From contig NZ_JABXYX010000059.1 in assembly GCF_017982655.1 (NCBI RefSeq), positions 1-45,354 on the forward strand: 45,354 nt of DNA. Direction: 5' to 3'. Origin of the DNA: Brasilonema sp. CT11. GTDB lineage: Bacteria; Cyanobacteriota; Cyanobacteriia; Cyanobacteriales; Nostocaceae. Positions 32,224 through 39,644 of this stretch are shown in pieces. Made by a program: the position numbers and the translations under genes. The number at the start of each line of letters is the position of its first letter. The first letter of the stretch is position 1. A model generated the notes under the pieces. That model did not search any database. It was not told the origin of the DNA and saw only the letters and a list, made by a program, of their open reading frames with translations.

Positions 32224-32457
32224 ATGCAAGTCAAAGCGGACATCACACAACAAAACTCACAACCCCTCCGTGTGCTTATTGCAGGTGGTTCAATAAGTGG
32301 TTTATGTGCAGGCTTGGCGCTGCACTGTATTGGTTGTGATGTAGAAATTTTTGAACGCACCTCGTACCAAGGGGTAGCGCCTACACTTGGTGGTGTCCAA
32401 AGTCACGGTGCTGCTTTTGTTGTGCAGATGGCAGTTAGCGATGGGGAATTACCTTAA
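32224..32457 (+). pseudogene. N-terminal fragment of a flavin-dependent monooxygenase
   Basis: Only 77 residues long. After MQVKADITQQNSQPLR it shows the dinucleotide-binding beta-alpha-beta start VLIAGGSISGLCAGLALHCIGCDVEIFERT, as in PHBH/salicylate hydroxylase-type FAD monooxygenases (normally about 380-400 residues). It then stops at 32457 after QMAVSDGELP, and the rest of the enzyme is missing. It lies between the two 50-bp inverted repeats, between tautomerase and hypE, and is not a hydrogenase gene. Read as a degraded passenger gene. Confidence 0.65.
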
Positions 32458-32517
32458 GGTTTTAGGCGTGACTCTAGGAAATCGTTCTAGATTAGGTCAC
32501 CACGGAGGGGAATTCAA

Positions 32518-32567
32518 AATTCAAAATTCAAAATGGACTGCGTCCCGCTGCGCTAACAAAATTCAAA
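32518..32567 (-). repeat. 50-bp inverted repeat, right copy
   Basis: Exact reverse complement of 32068-32117. It is flanked on the left by extra AATTCAAAA units (32511-32519) and on the right by a GTTCAAAAG tail. Together the two copies bracket about 400 bases containing the monooxygenase fragment. Around 32610-32690 further dispersed-repeat DNA follows (AGCGTAAGCGCAAAGCGCACGCTA type). Confidence 0.9.
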
Positions 32568-32748
32568 GTTCAAAAGTAAGTAGCTCAACCTAATGAAACG
32601 TGAAATGTCATTACGAGCGGAACGGAGTGTAGCGTAAGCGCAAAGCGCACGCTAAGAGCGAAAGCGCAGCGTGTCCCCTTGGGACTCAGTAATCGCAAAT
32701 ATTCTATTTTACGTTTTTCAATGTTGACCTACTGATCAGAGAAATTTT

Positions 32749-32821
32749 GTAGGTTGGGTCGAAGATATGAGACTCAACAACTCCGTAAATGTTGGGTTTC
32801 GCTTTGCTCAACCCAACCTAC
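32749..32821. repeat. GTAGGTTGGGT/ACCCAACCTAC dispersed hairpin
   Basis: Arms 32749-32759 and 32811-32821 are exact reverse complements with inner GTTGGGTTTCGCTTTGCTCAACCC pairs. This class of element is common between genes in cyanobacteria. It ends 43 bases before hypE. Confidence 0.7.
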
Positions 32822-32864
32822 CACTGAATGCGCTTTTTTAGAAAAAATCTAAACATAATTTAGA

Positions 32865-33968
32865 ATGAACTTCTCCTTATCTGACTCACCACAGAATTCC
32901 CTTTTTCAAAAAATCGAAAAAGTCCGCCGTCATCAAGGTAAAGTGCGAGACACTCATATCACCCTCGCACATGGTAGTGGCGGTAAAGCAATGCGCGATT
33001 TAATTGATGATATCTTTGTCAAGAATTTTGATAATCCAACTCTGTCTCAATTAGAAGACCAAGCCAGTTTTCATTTAGCAAGTCTCATGAAACAGGGAGA
33101 CAGACTTGCTTTTACAACTGATTCTTATGTTGTAGACCCTTTATTTTTTCCTGGTGGTGATATTGGAACATTAGCTATTAATGGCACGGTTAATGATTTA
33201 GCAATGAGTGGTGCCAAACCGTTATATCTTAGCTGTAGTGTTATTTTAGAAGAAGGTTTGCCTGTAGAAACTTTGCGGCATGTTGCGCAAAGTATGCAAG
33301 CAGCTGCTCAAAAAGCTGGCGTACAAGTTGTAACTGGTGACACAAAAGTTGTCCATCGTGGTGCTGCAGATAAATTATTTATTAATACTTCTGGTATTGG
33401 TATTATTCCAACAGGAGTAAATGTTTCTGCCCACAATATTCAACCAGGAGATGCAATTATTATTAATGGTGAGTTGGGCAATCATGGCACAGCAATTTTA
33501 ATTGCCCGTGGAGAATTAGCATTAGAAACTGATATCGAAAGCGACTGTCAGCCGTTGAATAATTTAGTTGAAACTATTCTAAATGTTTGTCCTGATATTC
33601 ATGCTATGCGGGATGCAACACGCGGTGGTTTAGCCACAGTGTTAAATGAATTTGTTCTGGGTTCTGGTGTGGGAATTCGCCTAGATGAACAGTCTATCCC
33701 AGTGCCTGAAGAAGTTAAAGGTGTTTGCGAACTTTTAGGTTTAGATCCATTGTATCTGGCAAATGAAGGTAAGTTCGTAGTTGTAGTAGGACAAGAAAAT
33801 GCTGAGACTGTTGTCTCAGCTATAAAATCTCACCCAGCCGGAAAAAATGCTTGTATTATCGGTGAAGTGATTTCCTCACCCTCTGGTATTGTCTTGTTAA
33901 AAACTGCTTTTGGTGCTGAACGTATTGTTGATATGCTTGTTGGTGAGCAATTACCAAGAATTTGTTAA
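32865..33968 (+). CDS. hypE: HypE, carbamoyl dehydratase of NiFe centre assembly
   Basis: HypE dehydrates the carbamoyl group on its C-terminal cysteine to a thiocyanate that supplies the cyanide ligands. The 367-residue product belongs to the AIR synthase-like fold: HGSGGKAMRDLIDD (about residue 33-46), GDIGTLAINGTVNDLAMSGAKPLYLS (about 99-124), DTKVVHRGAADKLFINTSGIG (about 159), ATRGGLATVLNEF. It ends with the required PRIC tail. It is separated from hypD by repeats and the two fragments described above. Confidence 0.96.
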   Translation: MNFSLSDSPQNSLFQKIEKVRRHQGKVRDTHITLAHGSGGKAMRDLIDDIFVKNFDNPTLSQLEDQASFHLASLMKQGDRLAFTTDSYVVDPLFFPGGDIGTLAINGTVNDLAMSGAKPLYLSCSVILEEGLPVETLRHVAQSMQAAAQKAGVQVVTGDTKVVHRGAADKLFINTSGIGIIPTGVNVSAHNIQPGDAIIINGELGNHGTAILIARGELALETDIESDCQPLNNLVETILNVCPDIHAMRDATRGGLATVLNEFVLGSGVGIRLDEQSIPVPEEVKGVCELLGLDPLYLANEGKFVVVVGQENAETVVSAIKSHPAGKNACIIGEVISSPSGIVLLKTAFGAERIVDMLVGEQLPRIC

Positions 33969-33997
33969 TTCACCAGAATGTACCTCATCCATAGTAC

Positions 33998-34110
33998 GCC
34001 TTGAACTCAAGTTCAAGGCTAATAGTCCAAGTCCGTTAAAACGGACTAAAAGACTTACCTAGTCCGTTTTAACGGACTTGAACTTTGAGCCAAGAAATTT
34101 ATTTCTTGGC
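33998..34110. repeat. Array of four short-loop palindromes between hypE and hypA
   Basis: Four palindromes with two-base loops in 113 bases: GCCTTGAACT-CA (33998-34019), AGTCCGTT-AA (34030-34047), AGTCCGTT-TT (34061-34078), and GCCAAGAAAT-TT (34089-34110). The middle two have the same stem. The cassette of palindromes resembles dispersed palindromic repeats; effects on hypE/hypA mRNA are possible. Confidence 0.75.
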
Positions 34111-34228
34111 GGACTAACATTATGGTGCAAAATCTGAGTTAATTCAAGAATTTGTTAAATTTGGTACGTTCCACTGCGAAAATTGCCTCTACCATTGAAG
34201 ACTGATTAAGCATCCACTCAGCACTTCA

Positions 34229-34570
34229 ATGCATGAATTAGGAATTACTCAAAATGTTGTGGCTATTGTAGCTGAATATGCCAATGGCACAAAAGTCAAA
34301 AGAGTATTACTAGAAATTGGTAAGCTTTCAGCTATTATGCCCGAAGCAGTACAATTTTGTTTTGAGATTTGTACTCAAGGAACTGTTTTAGAAGAAGCAA
34401 AGTTAGATATTTTAGAAACCCCAGGACTAGCAAAATGCCGTCAATGCGGTGCAGAAATCCCTTTAGAAAAACCTTTTGGAAGTTGTCAGTGTGGGAGTGT
34501 GCATTTGGATTTAATAGCTGGAGAAGAACTTAAAATTAAGGAAATAGAAATAGAGGAACTATGTGTGTAA
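34229..34570 (+). CDS. hypA: HypA nickel/zinc hydrogenase maturation protein
   Basis: HypA hands nickel to the large subunit with HypB. The 113-residue product starts MHELGITQNVV, giving the N-terminal nickel-binding His2-Glu3, and contains the structural zinc site: CRQCGAEIP (about residue 71-79) and SCQCGS (about 89-94), the second pair spaced CxC rather than the usual CxxC if C-Q-C is used. The stop lies 10 bases inside hypB, so translation is coupled. Confidence 0.94.
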   Translation: MHELGITQNVVAIVAEYANGTKVKRVLLEIGKLSAIMPEAVQFCFEICTQGTVLEEAKLDILETPGLAKCRQCGAEIPLEKPFGSCQCGSVHLDLIAGEELKIKEIEIEELCV

Positions 34571-35418
34571 CTTGTGGTTGTTCCGATGATGCTGAAGTGA
34601 AAATGACTAATCCCGAAACAGGCGAAGTCGCAACAATGGACTCTTCAAATAATACCCACCATCACCATCACCATACTCATACTTTACCAGATGGTACTGT
34701 CATCACGCATTCCCACACTCATGATGATGTCACACAAGCATCTCATATTCATGCCAAAGTACATGGCACAACTCTGGCTTTAGAGCATGATATCTTAGCA
34801 AAAAATAACCTAATAGCTGCCCAAAATCGAGGATGGTTTAAGGGTCGAAACATCCTCCCATTAAATCTGATGAGTTCTCCTGGATCAGGAAAAACGACTC
34901 TTTTAACTCGAACGATCAATGATTTAAAGCATCAGTTGCCTATCAACGTTATTGAAGGCGATCAAGAAACAACAAATGATGCAAAAAAAATTCAAGAAAC
35001 AGGCTGTAAAGTTGTCCAAATCAACACTGGGACAGGTTGTCATCTAGATGCAGCAATGGTGGATAGAGGGTTACAACAACTCAATCCACCCCTGAATTCA
35101 GTGGTGATGATAGAGAATGTTGGTAATCTTGTTTGTCCTGCTTTATTTGATTTAGGAGAACTTTTTAAAGTCGTGATTCTCTCTGTTACGGAAGGAGAAG
35201 ATAAGCCAATAAAATATCCTCATATCTTCCGCGCAAGTCAGGTGATGATTCTCACGAAAATAGATTTGCTACCTCATGTAGAATTTGATGTTCAGCGTTG
35301 TATAGAATACGCCAAGCAAGTGAATCCTCAAATTCAAGTTTTTCAGGTTTCTGCAATGACAGGAACTGGATTAGAGAATTGGTATGAGTGGCTATTAGGT
35401 AAGGTTGTTTGTAGCTAG
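34561..35418 (+). CDS. hypB: HypB GTPase, nickel-insertion protein
   Basis: HypB is a GTPase that stores and inserts nickel. The 285-residue product starts MCVTCGCSDDAE, the high-affinity CxxCxC nickel site, followed by a histidine-rich segment (HHHHHHTH near residue 32-39 and further His to about 60), then the GTPase domain: P-loop NLMSSPGSGKTTLL (about 102-115), EGDQETTNDAKKI, ENVGNLVCPA, and a TKID guanine motif (about 237). The start overlaps hypA by 10 bases. It is the last gene of the hyp series; a strong hairpin follows. Confidence 0.96.
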   Translation: MCVTCGCSDDAEVKMTNPETGEVATMDSSNNTHHHHHHTHTLPDGTVITHSHTHDDVTQASHIHAKVHGTTLALEHDILAKNNLIAAQNRGWFKGRNILPLNLMSSPGSGKTTLLTRTINDLKHQLPINVIEGDQETTNDAKKIQETGCKVVQINTGTGCHLDAAMVDRGLQQLNPPLNSVVMIENVGNLVCPALFDLGELFKVVILSVTEGEDKPIKYPHIFRASQVMILTKIDLLPHVEFDVQRCIEYAKQVNPQIQVFQVSAMTGTGLENWYEWLLGKVVCS

Positions 35419-35449
35419 TACTCGACCACACAAGTTTTGACAGGTTATC

Positions 35450-35482
35450 AGAAACCGGGTTTCTTGAAGAAACCCGGTTTCT
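35450..35482 (+). terminator. Perfect hairpin after hypB
   Basis: Arms 35450-35464 and 35468-35482 are exact 15-base reverse complements with a TGA loop, just after the hypB stop. No T-tract follows, but the element resembles 5990-6022 and similar hairpins placed at cyanobacterial gene ends. Confidence 0.6.
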
Positions 35483-35628
35483 AGTCCTCATGACCCGTTA
35501 AAATTAATGTGGCGAACTACTACTAGTGTTTTGTCGCATTAATTTTGCTGGGTTGTAGAGACGTTGCATCCGAAAGTTCTACACGTGTGAAATTTCCAAA
35601 AATAATCCTTAACAGCAACGAGATTGTG

Positions 35629-36000
35629 TTATAACCAGTCCCGATAAGCCGATATTTCATTGACGCTAATTTCAAACGGCGTTCCCTTACCAAATGGAGG
35701 ATAAACGCGGATTCTAGCGCTACTGGCAAACCGTTCTAGCCTATTTCCAATGGGTGCAATATTGCTGACTATATGCCAGTAACTGACAATGTCAGGACAA
35801 TCAATGACTAGCATGAGGTAGCCACCATCTGTCGTAATATACCACTGACAGTTAGACAATAATGCTCGTGTTATTTGATCACAAGCCTCAAAAAAGCATC
35901 TGCCGGTGGAATGTTCGAGTTGCGATCGCAATATTTTGTCAAGGTGTGTCGCTTCTGTTGAAGGTAAATCCTCTGGAGGAAGGAAGGATTTATTTTTCAT
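35629..36000 (-). CDS. Conserved hypothetical protein, paralogue of 10687-11058
   Basis: A 123-residue protein from the ATG at 36000; an in-frame extension to 36087 would add 29 residues and is not matched by its paralogue. Core: LRSQLEHSTGRCFFEACDQITRALLSNCQWYITTDGGYLMLVIDCPD, and near the end SSARIRVYPPFGKGTPFEISVNEISAYRDWL. It has no known domain that I recognise. Its upstream neighbour on - (36057-36392) is 56 bases away and the two may be transcribed together. Confidence 0.72.
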   Translation of the reverse strand: MKNKSFLPPEDLPSTEATHLDKILRSQLEHSTGRCFFEACDQITRALLSNCQWYITTDGGYLMLVIDCPDIVSYWHIVSNIAPIGNRLERFASSARIRVYPPFGKGTPFEISVNEISAYRDWL

Positions 36001-36056
36001 AGGAACCCCTTCAGGTTGCAAGGTGGGTTTGGAGGAAGTTGGGTTTACGATTATTC

Positions 36057-36392
36057 CTATGTTGTCAGCCAATGCAAATCCAACCACAAACGTGGATGTA
36101 TTCGCTTGACATTCGACATAGGATCGCGCAATAGTCGCGTTGCGTTGAGGAAAACTACCTGAACAAGTCCCATATTTTCTGCTAGTTCTCGCAAAATTTC
36201 TTTGTGAGTTTGCACATGGGGCATCATTTTTTCAGAGCAATAAATTCCTATGTATCGCAAGCGCTTAGGAGGTCGTCCCCAGTAAGAGGAGATAACTTTC
36301 ACATAACAGCCGTCTAGTGATTCTCCGACTTTTGGGTAATAGTGAGTGACGACCCTCATGAATTCTTGTGCTAGGATATCTTCACTAATCAT
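36057..36392 (-). CDS. Conserved hypothetical protein
   Basis: A 111-residue protein of unknown function: MISEDILAQEFMRVVTHYYP, then VISSYWGRPPKRLRYIGIYCSEKMMPHVQTHKEILRELAENMG and RLLRDPMSNVKRIHPRLWLDLHWLTT. It has no signal peptide or membrane helix. A start ATG at 36392 follows AT-rich sequence. It is upstream of the paralogue gene on the same strand, with 56 bases between, and the 320 bases before it (36393-36712) hold a terminator but no gene. Confidence 0.65.
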   Translation of the reverse strand: MISEDILAQEFMRVVTHYYPKVGESLDGCYVKVISSYWGRPPKRLRYIGIYCSEKMMPHVQTHKEILRELAENMGLVQVVFLNATRLLRDPMSNVKRIHPRLWLDLHWLTT

Positions 36393-36559
36393 GAAATGCT
36401 ATGATTATGTAAGGATGGTCACATTATTTAATATAACACAATTTGACTATATTTATGTGAATAAATATCCGAAATTATTATAAAATTAAGGATCTGTCTT
36501 TAGAAGAAAAATTTGGAATAATCATTGAAAATTATTCAAGAAAAAATGAGAAAAAAAGG

Positions 36560-36586
36560 CGTAGAGTATATCATGTATACTCTACG
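36560..36586. terminator. Bidirectional terminator
   Basis: Perfect 11-base arms 36560-36570 and 36576-36586, 5-base loop, followed on + by TTTTT and preceded by AAAAAAAGG, so a U-tract exists on both strands. It probably ends the three-gene - operon whose last gene stops at 36713. Confidence 0.8.
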
Positions 36587-36712
36587 TTTTTAATTAGAAA
36601 ACCAGACAATATGAGTGTTTTTTTCAACTCATAATAATCATGTATTGTTTCCATAGCTCTGTGTTTATTAACACAACTTTAGATTGAAGCTCTGAGTTTG
36701 TAATTCTCATCG

Positions 36713-37024
36713 TTATCGAGCATTACGTTCCGAAAACAATACCTCTTCTACCATAAATGGTAAATTATTCGTGTCAATATCTCTGTGTGAGCCATGAATT
36801 GGTGAAATAAAAGTGTAATTCGGGTCGCACGCTCCAGTATCATAAACTTGGACATACCACCTATCAGGAAATCCTGCGACAGCAAGTTCTACAATGTACC
36901 AATTGTCACCAGTTAGGCGAGAGTTAACAATGACAAACCATTGTCTGTCTTCTTCTGAAATATTCCACTCCGCCATCAGGAATTCTAACGCTATGTGTCC
37001 CGCGTCCGTTGCAGTCAATAACAT
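36713..37024 (-). CDS. Hypothetical protein, last gene of a three-gene operon
   Basis: A 103-residue soluble protein I do not recognise: ATDAGHIALEFLMAEWNISEEDRQWFVIVNSRLTGDNWYIVELAVAGFPDRWYVQVYDTG, with the alternating hydrophobic pattern of a small beta-rich fold and a single cysteine in GACDPNY. It starts 3 bases after the stop of the gene at 37028-37279, so it is in the same operon. Function unknown. Confidence 0.68.
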   Translation of the reverse strand: MLLTATDAGHIALEFLMAEWNISEEDRQWFVIVNSRLTGDNWYIVELAVAGFPDRWYVQVYDTGACDPNYTFISPIHGSHRDIDTNNLPFMVEEVLFSERNAR

Positions 37025-37027
37025 TAT

Positions 37028-37279
37028 TTACTCCTTTTGTGAAGTATCAGGATACAGTCCTAGTTCCTTAGATAACTCACGTGCAACATGGATAAGAAAC
37101 TGAGCTCCATCTGGATTATTGTTGTGTGCAAATCCACTTGCAACTTGTAACATTGTCTGTATCAAACCAGCATCAAGTAATTCTGGCTTAGCTTCTAAAA
37201 CTTCTGGTTCTTGACCATTGGGACAACGAAGTAGCTGGTCAATGAGGCTGAAATATAAGTTTTCTCTTTGTTCTGTCAT
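37028..37279 (-). CDS. Small helical protein like the N-terminus of CHAT-domain proteins
   Basis: An 83-residue helical protein from ATG 37279 (an upstream TTG would add six residues): YFSLIDQLLRCPNGQEPEVLEAKPELLDAGLIQTMLQVASGFAHNNNPDGAQFLIHVARELSKELGL. That pattern (LLxCPxGxExExLxAxxxLxDAGLxQTMxxxA, then AxxFLxxxA) is a segment I associate with the N-terminal region of cyanobacterial TPR-CHAT proteins, but no CHAT protease or TPR array follows. It may be a stand-alone interaction module. The assignment is from recalled pattern, not from a search. Confidence 0.6.
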   Translation of the reverse strand: MTEQRENLYFSLIDQLLRCPNGQEPEVLEAKPELLDAGLIQTMLQVASGFAHNNNPDGAQFLIHVARELSKELGLYPDTSQKE

Positions 37280-37286
37280 AGTTGGT

Positions 37287-37712
37287 TTATTGTTCAATTC
37301 CTTGTTGCCAAAGTCTTTCTAACATTTCTACTTGTTGCTGAAAAACACCTGTACGATAAATGAGATATCTGTCATAGAAAAAAACAAGTAGTCCAAGAAT
37401 TATAGGAAATAATAAAAGGAACCATTGTAAGAATTTGACAGTTTTGTCTGTTTTTTTATGATTTAGAGATTGCTTGACAAAGTTTGTGACAGAAAATTCT
37501 ACAGAAGAGCTATCTTGATAGGATTTTTTACCTTCTTGCAGAGCTAATCCAACTTGACTCGTACTATTCTGATTCGCTTCACAGGTTGAATTATTTGTTT
37601 GTGCTAGCTCCATATGGCGCTCCCAAACCATACTAAATACTAATATCTCTGGAAAAAGCACCACTAAAGTGACTGTACAAACTGTGAGTAATTGAACGAG
37701 TCTAAATTTCAT
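37287..37712 (-). CDS. Two-helix membrane protein, first gene of the three-gene operon
   Basis: A 141-residue protein with one hydrophobic helix near the N-terminus (LLTVCTVTLVVLFPEILVFSMVW), a Ser/Asn-rich loop of about 55 residues with one cysteine, and a second helix (FLQWFLLLFPIILGLLVFFYDRYLIY) followed by a short charged C-terminus (QQQVEMLERLWQQGIEQ). With the first helix acting as an anchor or signal, the loop would be outside the cytoplasm. It heads the operon with seven bases to the next gene. Function unknown. Confidence 0.65.
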   Translation of the reverse strand: MKFRLVQLLTVCTVTLVVLFPEILVFSMVWERHMELAQTNNSTCEANQNSTSQVGLALQEGKKSYQDSSSVEFSVTNFVKQSLNHKKTDKTVKFLQWFLLLFPIILGLLVFFYDRYLIYRTGVFQQQVEMLERLWQQGIEQ

Positions 37713-38543
37713 TCAGCGATCATGAGTAACTGTTAACTGCTAACTGTTTGAGGACTAAGCTGCCGCGCATGTAAGAATGTACACTCTTTGAAGGAATAGA
37801 CCAATTGCTAGCACCCAACTCCGAAAGCAGTTCCTAAGGCGTGAGAAACTCTCATTCACCCTATACCTGGAGCACGCCCCGAATAAGACATGGGCACGTT
37901 GTTGCTTTGAACAACGCTGTCTGACTGCTTTTGTTGCGGATTCAATCAGCGAATGCGTGAATTGTTTAAGAAGCCCCCCCTCATTCCTAGACTCGCGTCT
38001 AGAAGTTTGGGGGGTAGAGGGGAATCTCTGCGTAAATCCTATATCTTTTATATCAGTTGTCTTTGCTCAAGAGAGTTTATCGACCCTGGATTAAGATTAT
38101 TAAATTAATTAAGGTTGTACTCAAAGCCTGTCATTCTTATTTAATCAGTGTTCACAAATTTTTTTGGGGTAGAGGTGCTAGACTTTTCATGTAGTGGTAC
38201 TAGTATTTACAGATTGGGGTTCTAGCTTTCGTGTACTCAATATCAAAACTATATAGAACTTGCGATTGATAAGTTTCTTTCACTTTTTTTAGTAAAATAA
38301 AACTTGTACTCAAAAATTGTATGGTTATGCTAAGAGAAAGTTGAGTATTATGAAAAGAAATCAAAAAATGGCGATTTTTTGACTTTGTTCAAAGATAACA
38401 GAAGATTAAGAATTATCTTAAAATCATCTAAAATGAAGTAGAGTAACTTTTTTAATTTCAAGATAACTATTCATGCACTGATTGGCTACAGCTTAGTTTC
38501 TTGTGATCCATCACTAAAACGTATCTATATTAGGAGTTAGTAT
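37713..38543. other. 830-base gap before cysK
   Basis: No gene is supported. Structure seen: a nested hairpin at 37975-38014 (outer CCCCCC/GGGGGG, inner CTAGAC-TCGC-GTCTAG), a short TTAACTGCTAACTG repeat at about 37731-37748, and AT-rich sequence up to cysK, where an AGGAGTTAG ribosome site precedes the ATG. Confidence 0.5.
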
Positions 38544-39497
38544 ATGCGGATTGCTCGTGACATAACAGAACTGGTTGGAAGAACTCCTTTAGTTCAGCTA
38601 AACAAAATCCCTCAAGCTGAGGGGTGTATAGCCAGGATTGTTGTGAAGTTAGAAGGAATGAACCCAGCAGCTTCGGTAAAAGATCGCATTGCTGCAAGCA
38701 TGATAAAGACGGCTGAGGAGCAAGGGTTCATTCAGCCTGGAAAAAGCATTCTGGTTGAGCCTACATCTGGTAATACAGGAATTGGACTGGCGATGGTGGC
38801 GGCGGCGCGTGGCTACCGTTTGGTTTTGACAATGCCCGAAACGATGAGTTTGGAACGACGCGCCATGCTACGAGCATATGGTGCTTCTTTGGAATTGACA
38901 CCCGGACTTGAAGGAATGCGAGGCGCTATTAGCAAAGCTGAACAAATCGTTGCTAGCACTCCCAATGCTTATATGTTGCAACAATTCCGCAACCCAGCTA
39001 ACCCCAAAATACACAGAGAAACCACAGCAGAGGAGATTTGGGCAGATACCGATGGGGAAGTGGATATTGTGATTGCAGGTGTTGGTACTGGCGGAACAAT
39101 AACTGGCGTTGCAGAAGTTATCAAACAACGTAAACCCAGTTTTCAGGCGATCGCCGTAGAACCAGCTAACAGTCCTGTCCTTTCTGGAGGTAAACCAGGA
39201 CCACATAAAATTCAAGGTATAGGTGCCGGATTTATCCCCGAAGTTCTCGACAAGGAATTAGTCGATGAAGTGATAAGCGTTAGTGATGATCAGGCGATCG
39301 CCTATGGACGACGCTTAGCAACAGAAGAAGGTTTGTTATCTGGTATCTCCTCTGGTGCTGCTTTATATGCTGCAATCCAAGTCGCGAAACGCCCAGGAAA
39401 CGCAGGTCGTTTAATCGTGATGATTCAGCCTTCCTTTGGCGAACGTTACCTCAGCACCCCAATGTTCCAAGACTTGGCGTTGCAGACTGTCCGATAA
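38544..39497 (+). CDS. cysK: Cysteine synthase A (O-acetylserine sulfhydrylase)
   Basis: PLP enzyme that makes cysteine from O-acetylserine and sulfide. The 317-residue product shows the family markers: [18 protein letters not shown] start, the PLP lysine in [11 protein letters not shown] (about residue 44), [19 protein letters not shown] (substrate loop), [14 protein letters not shown] (phosphate loop, about 178-190) and a SSGAALYAA serine-rich late motif. It could also be a CysM-type paralogue; CysK fits the layout. The Shine-Dalgarno site is AGGAGTTAG. The gene stands alone with a long upstream region. Confidence 0.94.
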   Translation: MRIARDITELVGRTPLVQLNKIPQAEGCIARIVVKLEGMNPAASVKDRIAASMIKTAEEQGFIQPGKSILVEPTSGNTGIGLAMVAAARGYRLVLTMPETMSLERRAMLRAYGASLELTPGLEGMRGAISKAEQIVASTPNAYMLQQFRNPANPKIHRETTAEEIWADTDGEVDIVIAGVGTGGTITGVAEVIKQRKPSFQAIAVEPANSPVLSGGKPGPHKIQGIGAGFIPEVLDKELVDEVISVSDDQAIAYGRRLATEEGLLSGISSGAALYAAIQVAKRPGNAGRLIVMIQPSFGERYLSTPMFQDLALQTVR

Positions 39498-39569
39498 AAG
39501 TTGTTTAAGACACACTACCTCTAAATAAAAATATTTAGAAGCATAGATTTCTTAACCTTCAGTTTCCGG

Positions 39570-39593
39570 GTAGGGGCTGCTTTATGCCCCTAC
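39570..39593. terminator. GTAGGGGC/GCCCCTAC hairpin after cysK
   Basis: Perfect 8-base arms (39570-39577 and 39586-39593) with an 8-base loop in the gap between cysK and the convergent transporter gene. This GC-rich element is also a common dispersed repeat; no strong T-tract. Confidence 0.45.
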
Positions 39594-39624
39594 ACAACAG
39601 GCTTTAAGGAAGTAGAAAGAAAAC

Positions 39625-39638
39625 TAGTCTAAACTCCA
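39625..39638 (+). repeat. Left boundary repeat of the transporter pair
   Basis: TAGTCTAAACTCCA here, with the exact reverse complement at 42238-42251. The 15-base TCTAAACTCCAGTAA (39628-39642) also recurs in direct orientation at 42375-42389. All three copies lie just outside the two transporter genes. Confidence 0.6.
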
Positions 39639-39644
39639 GTAAGC

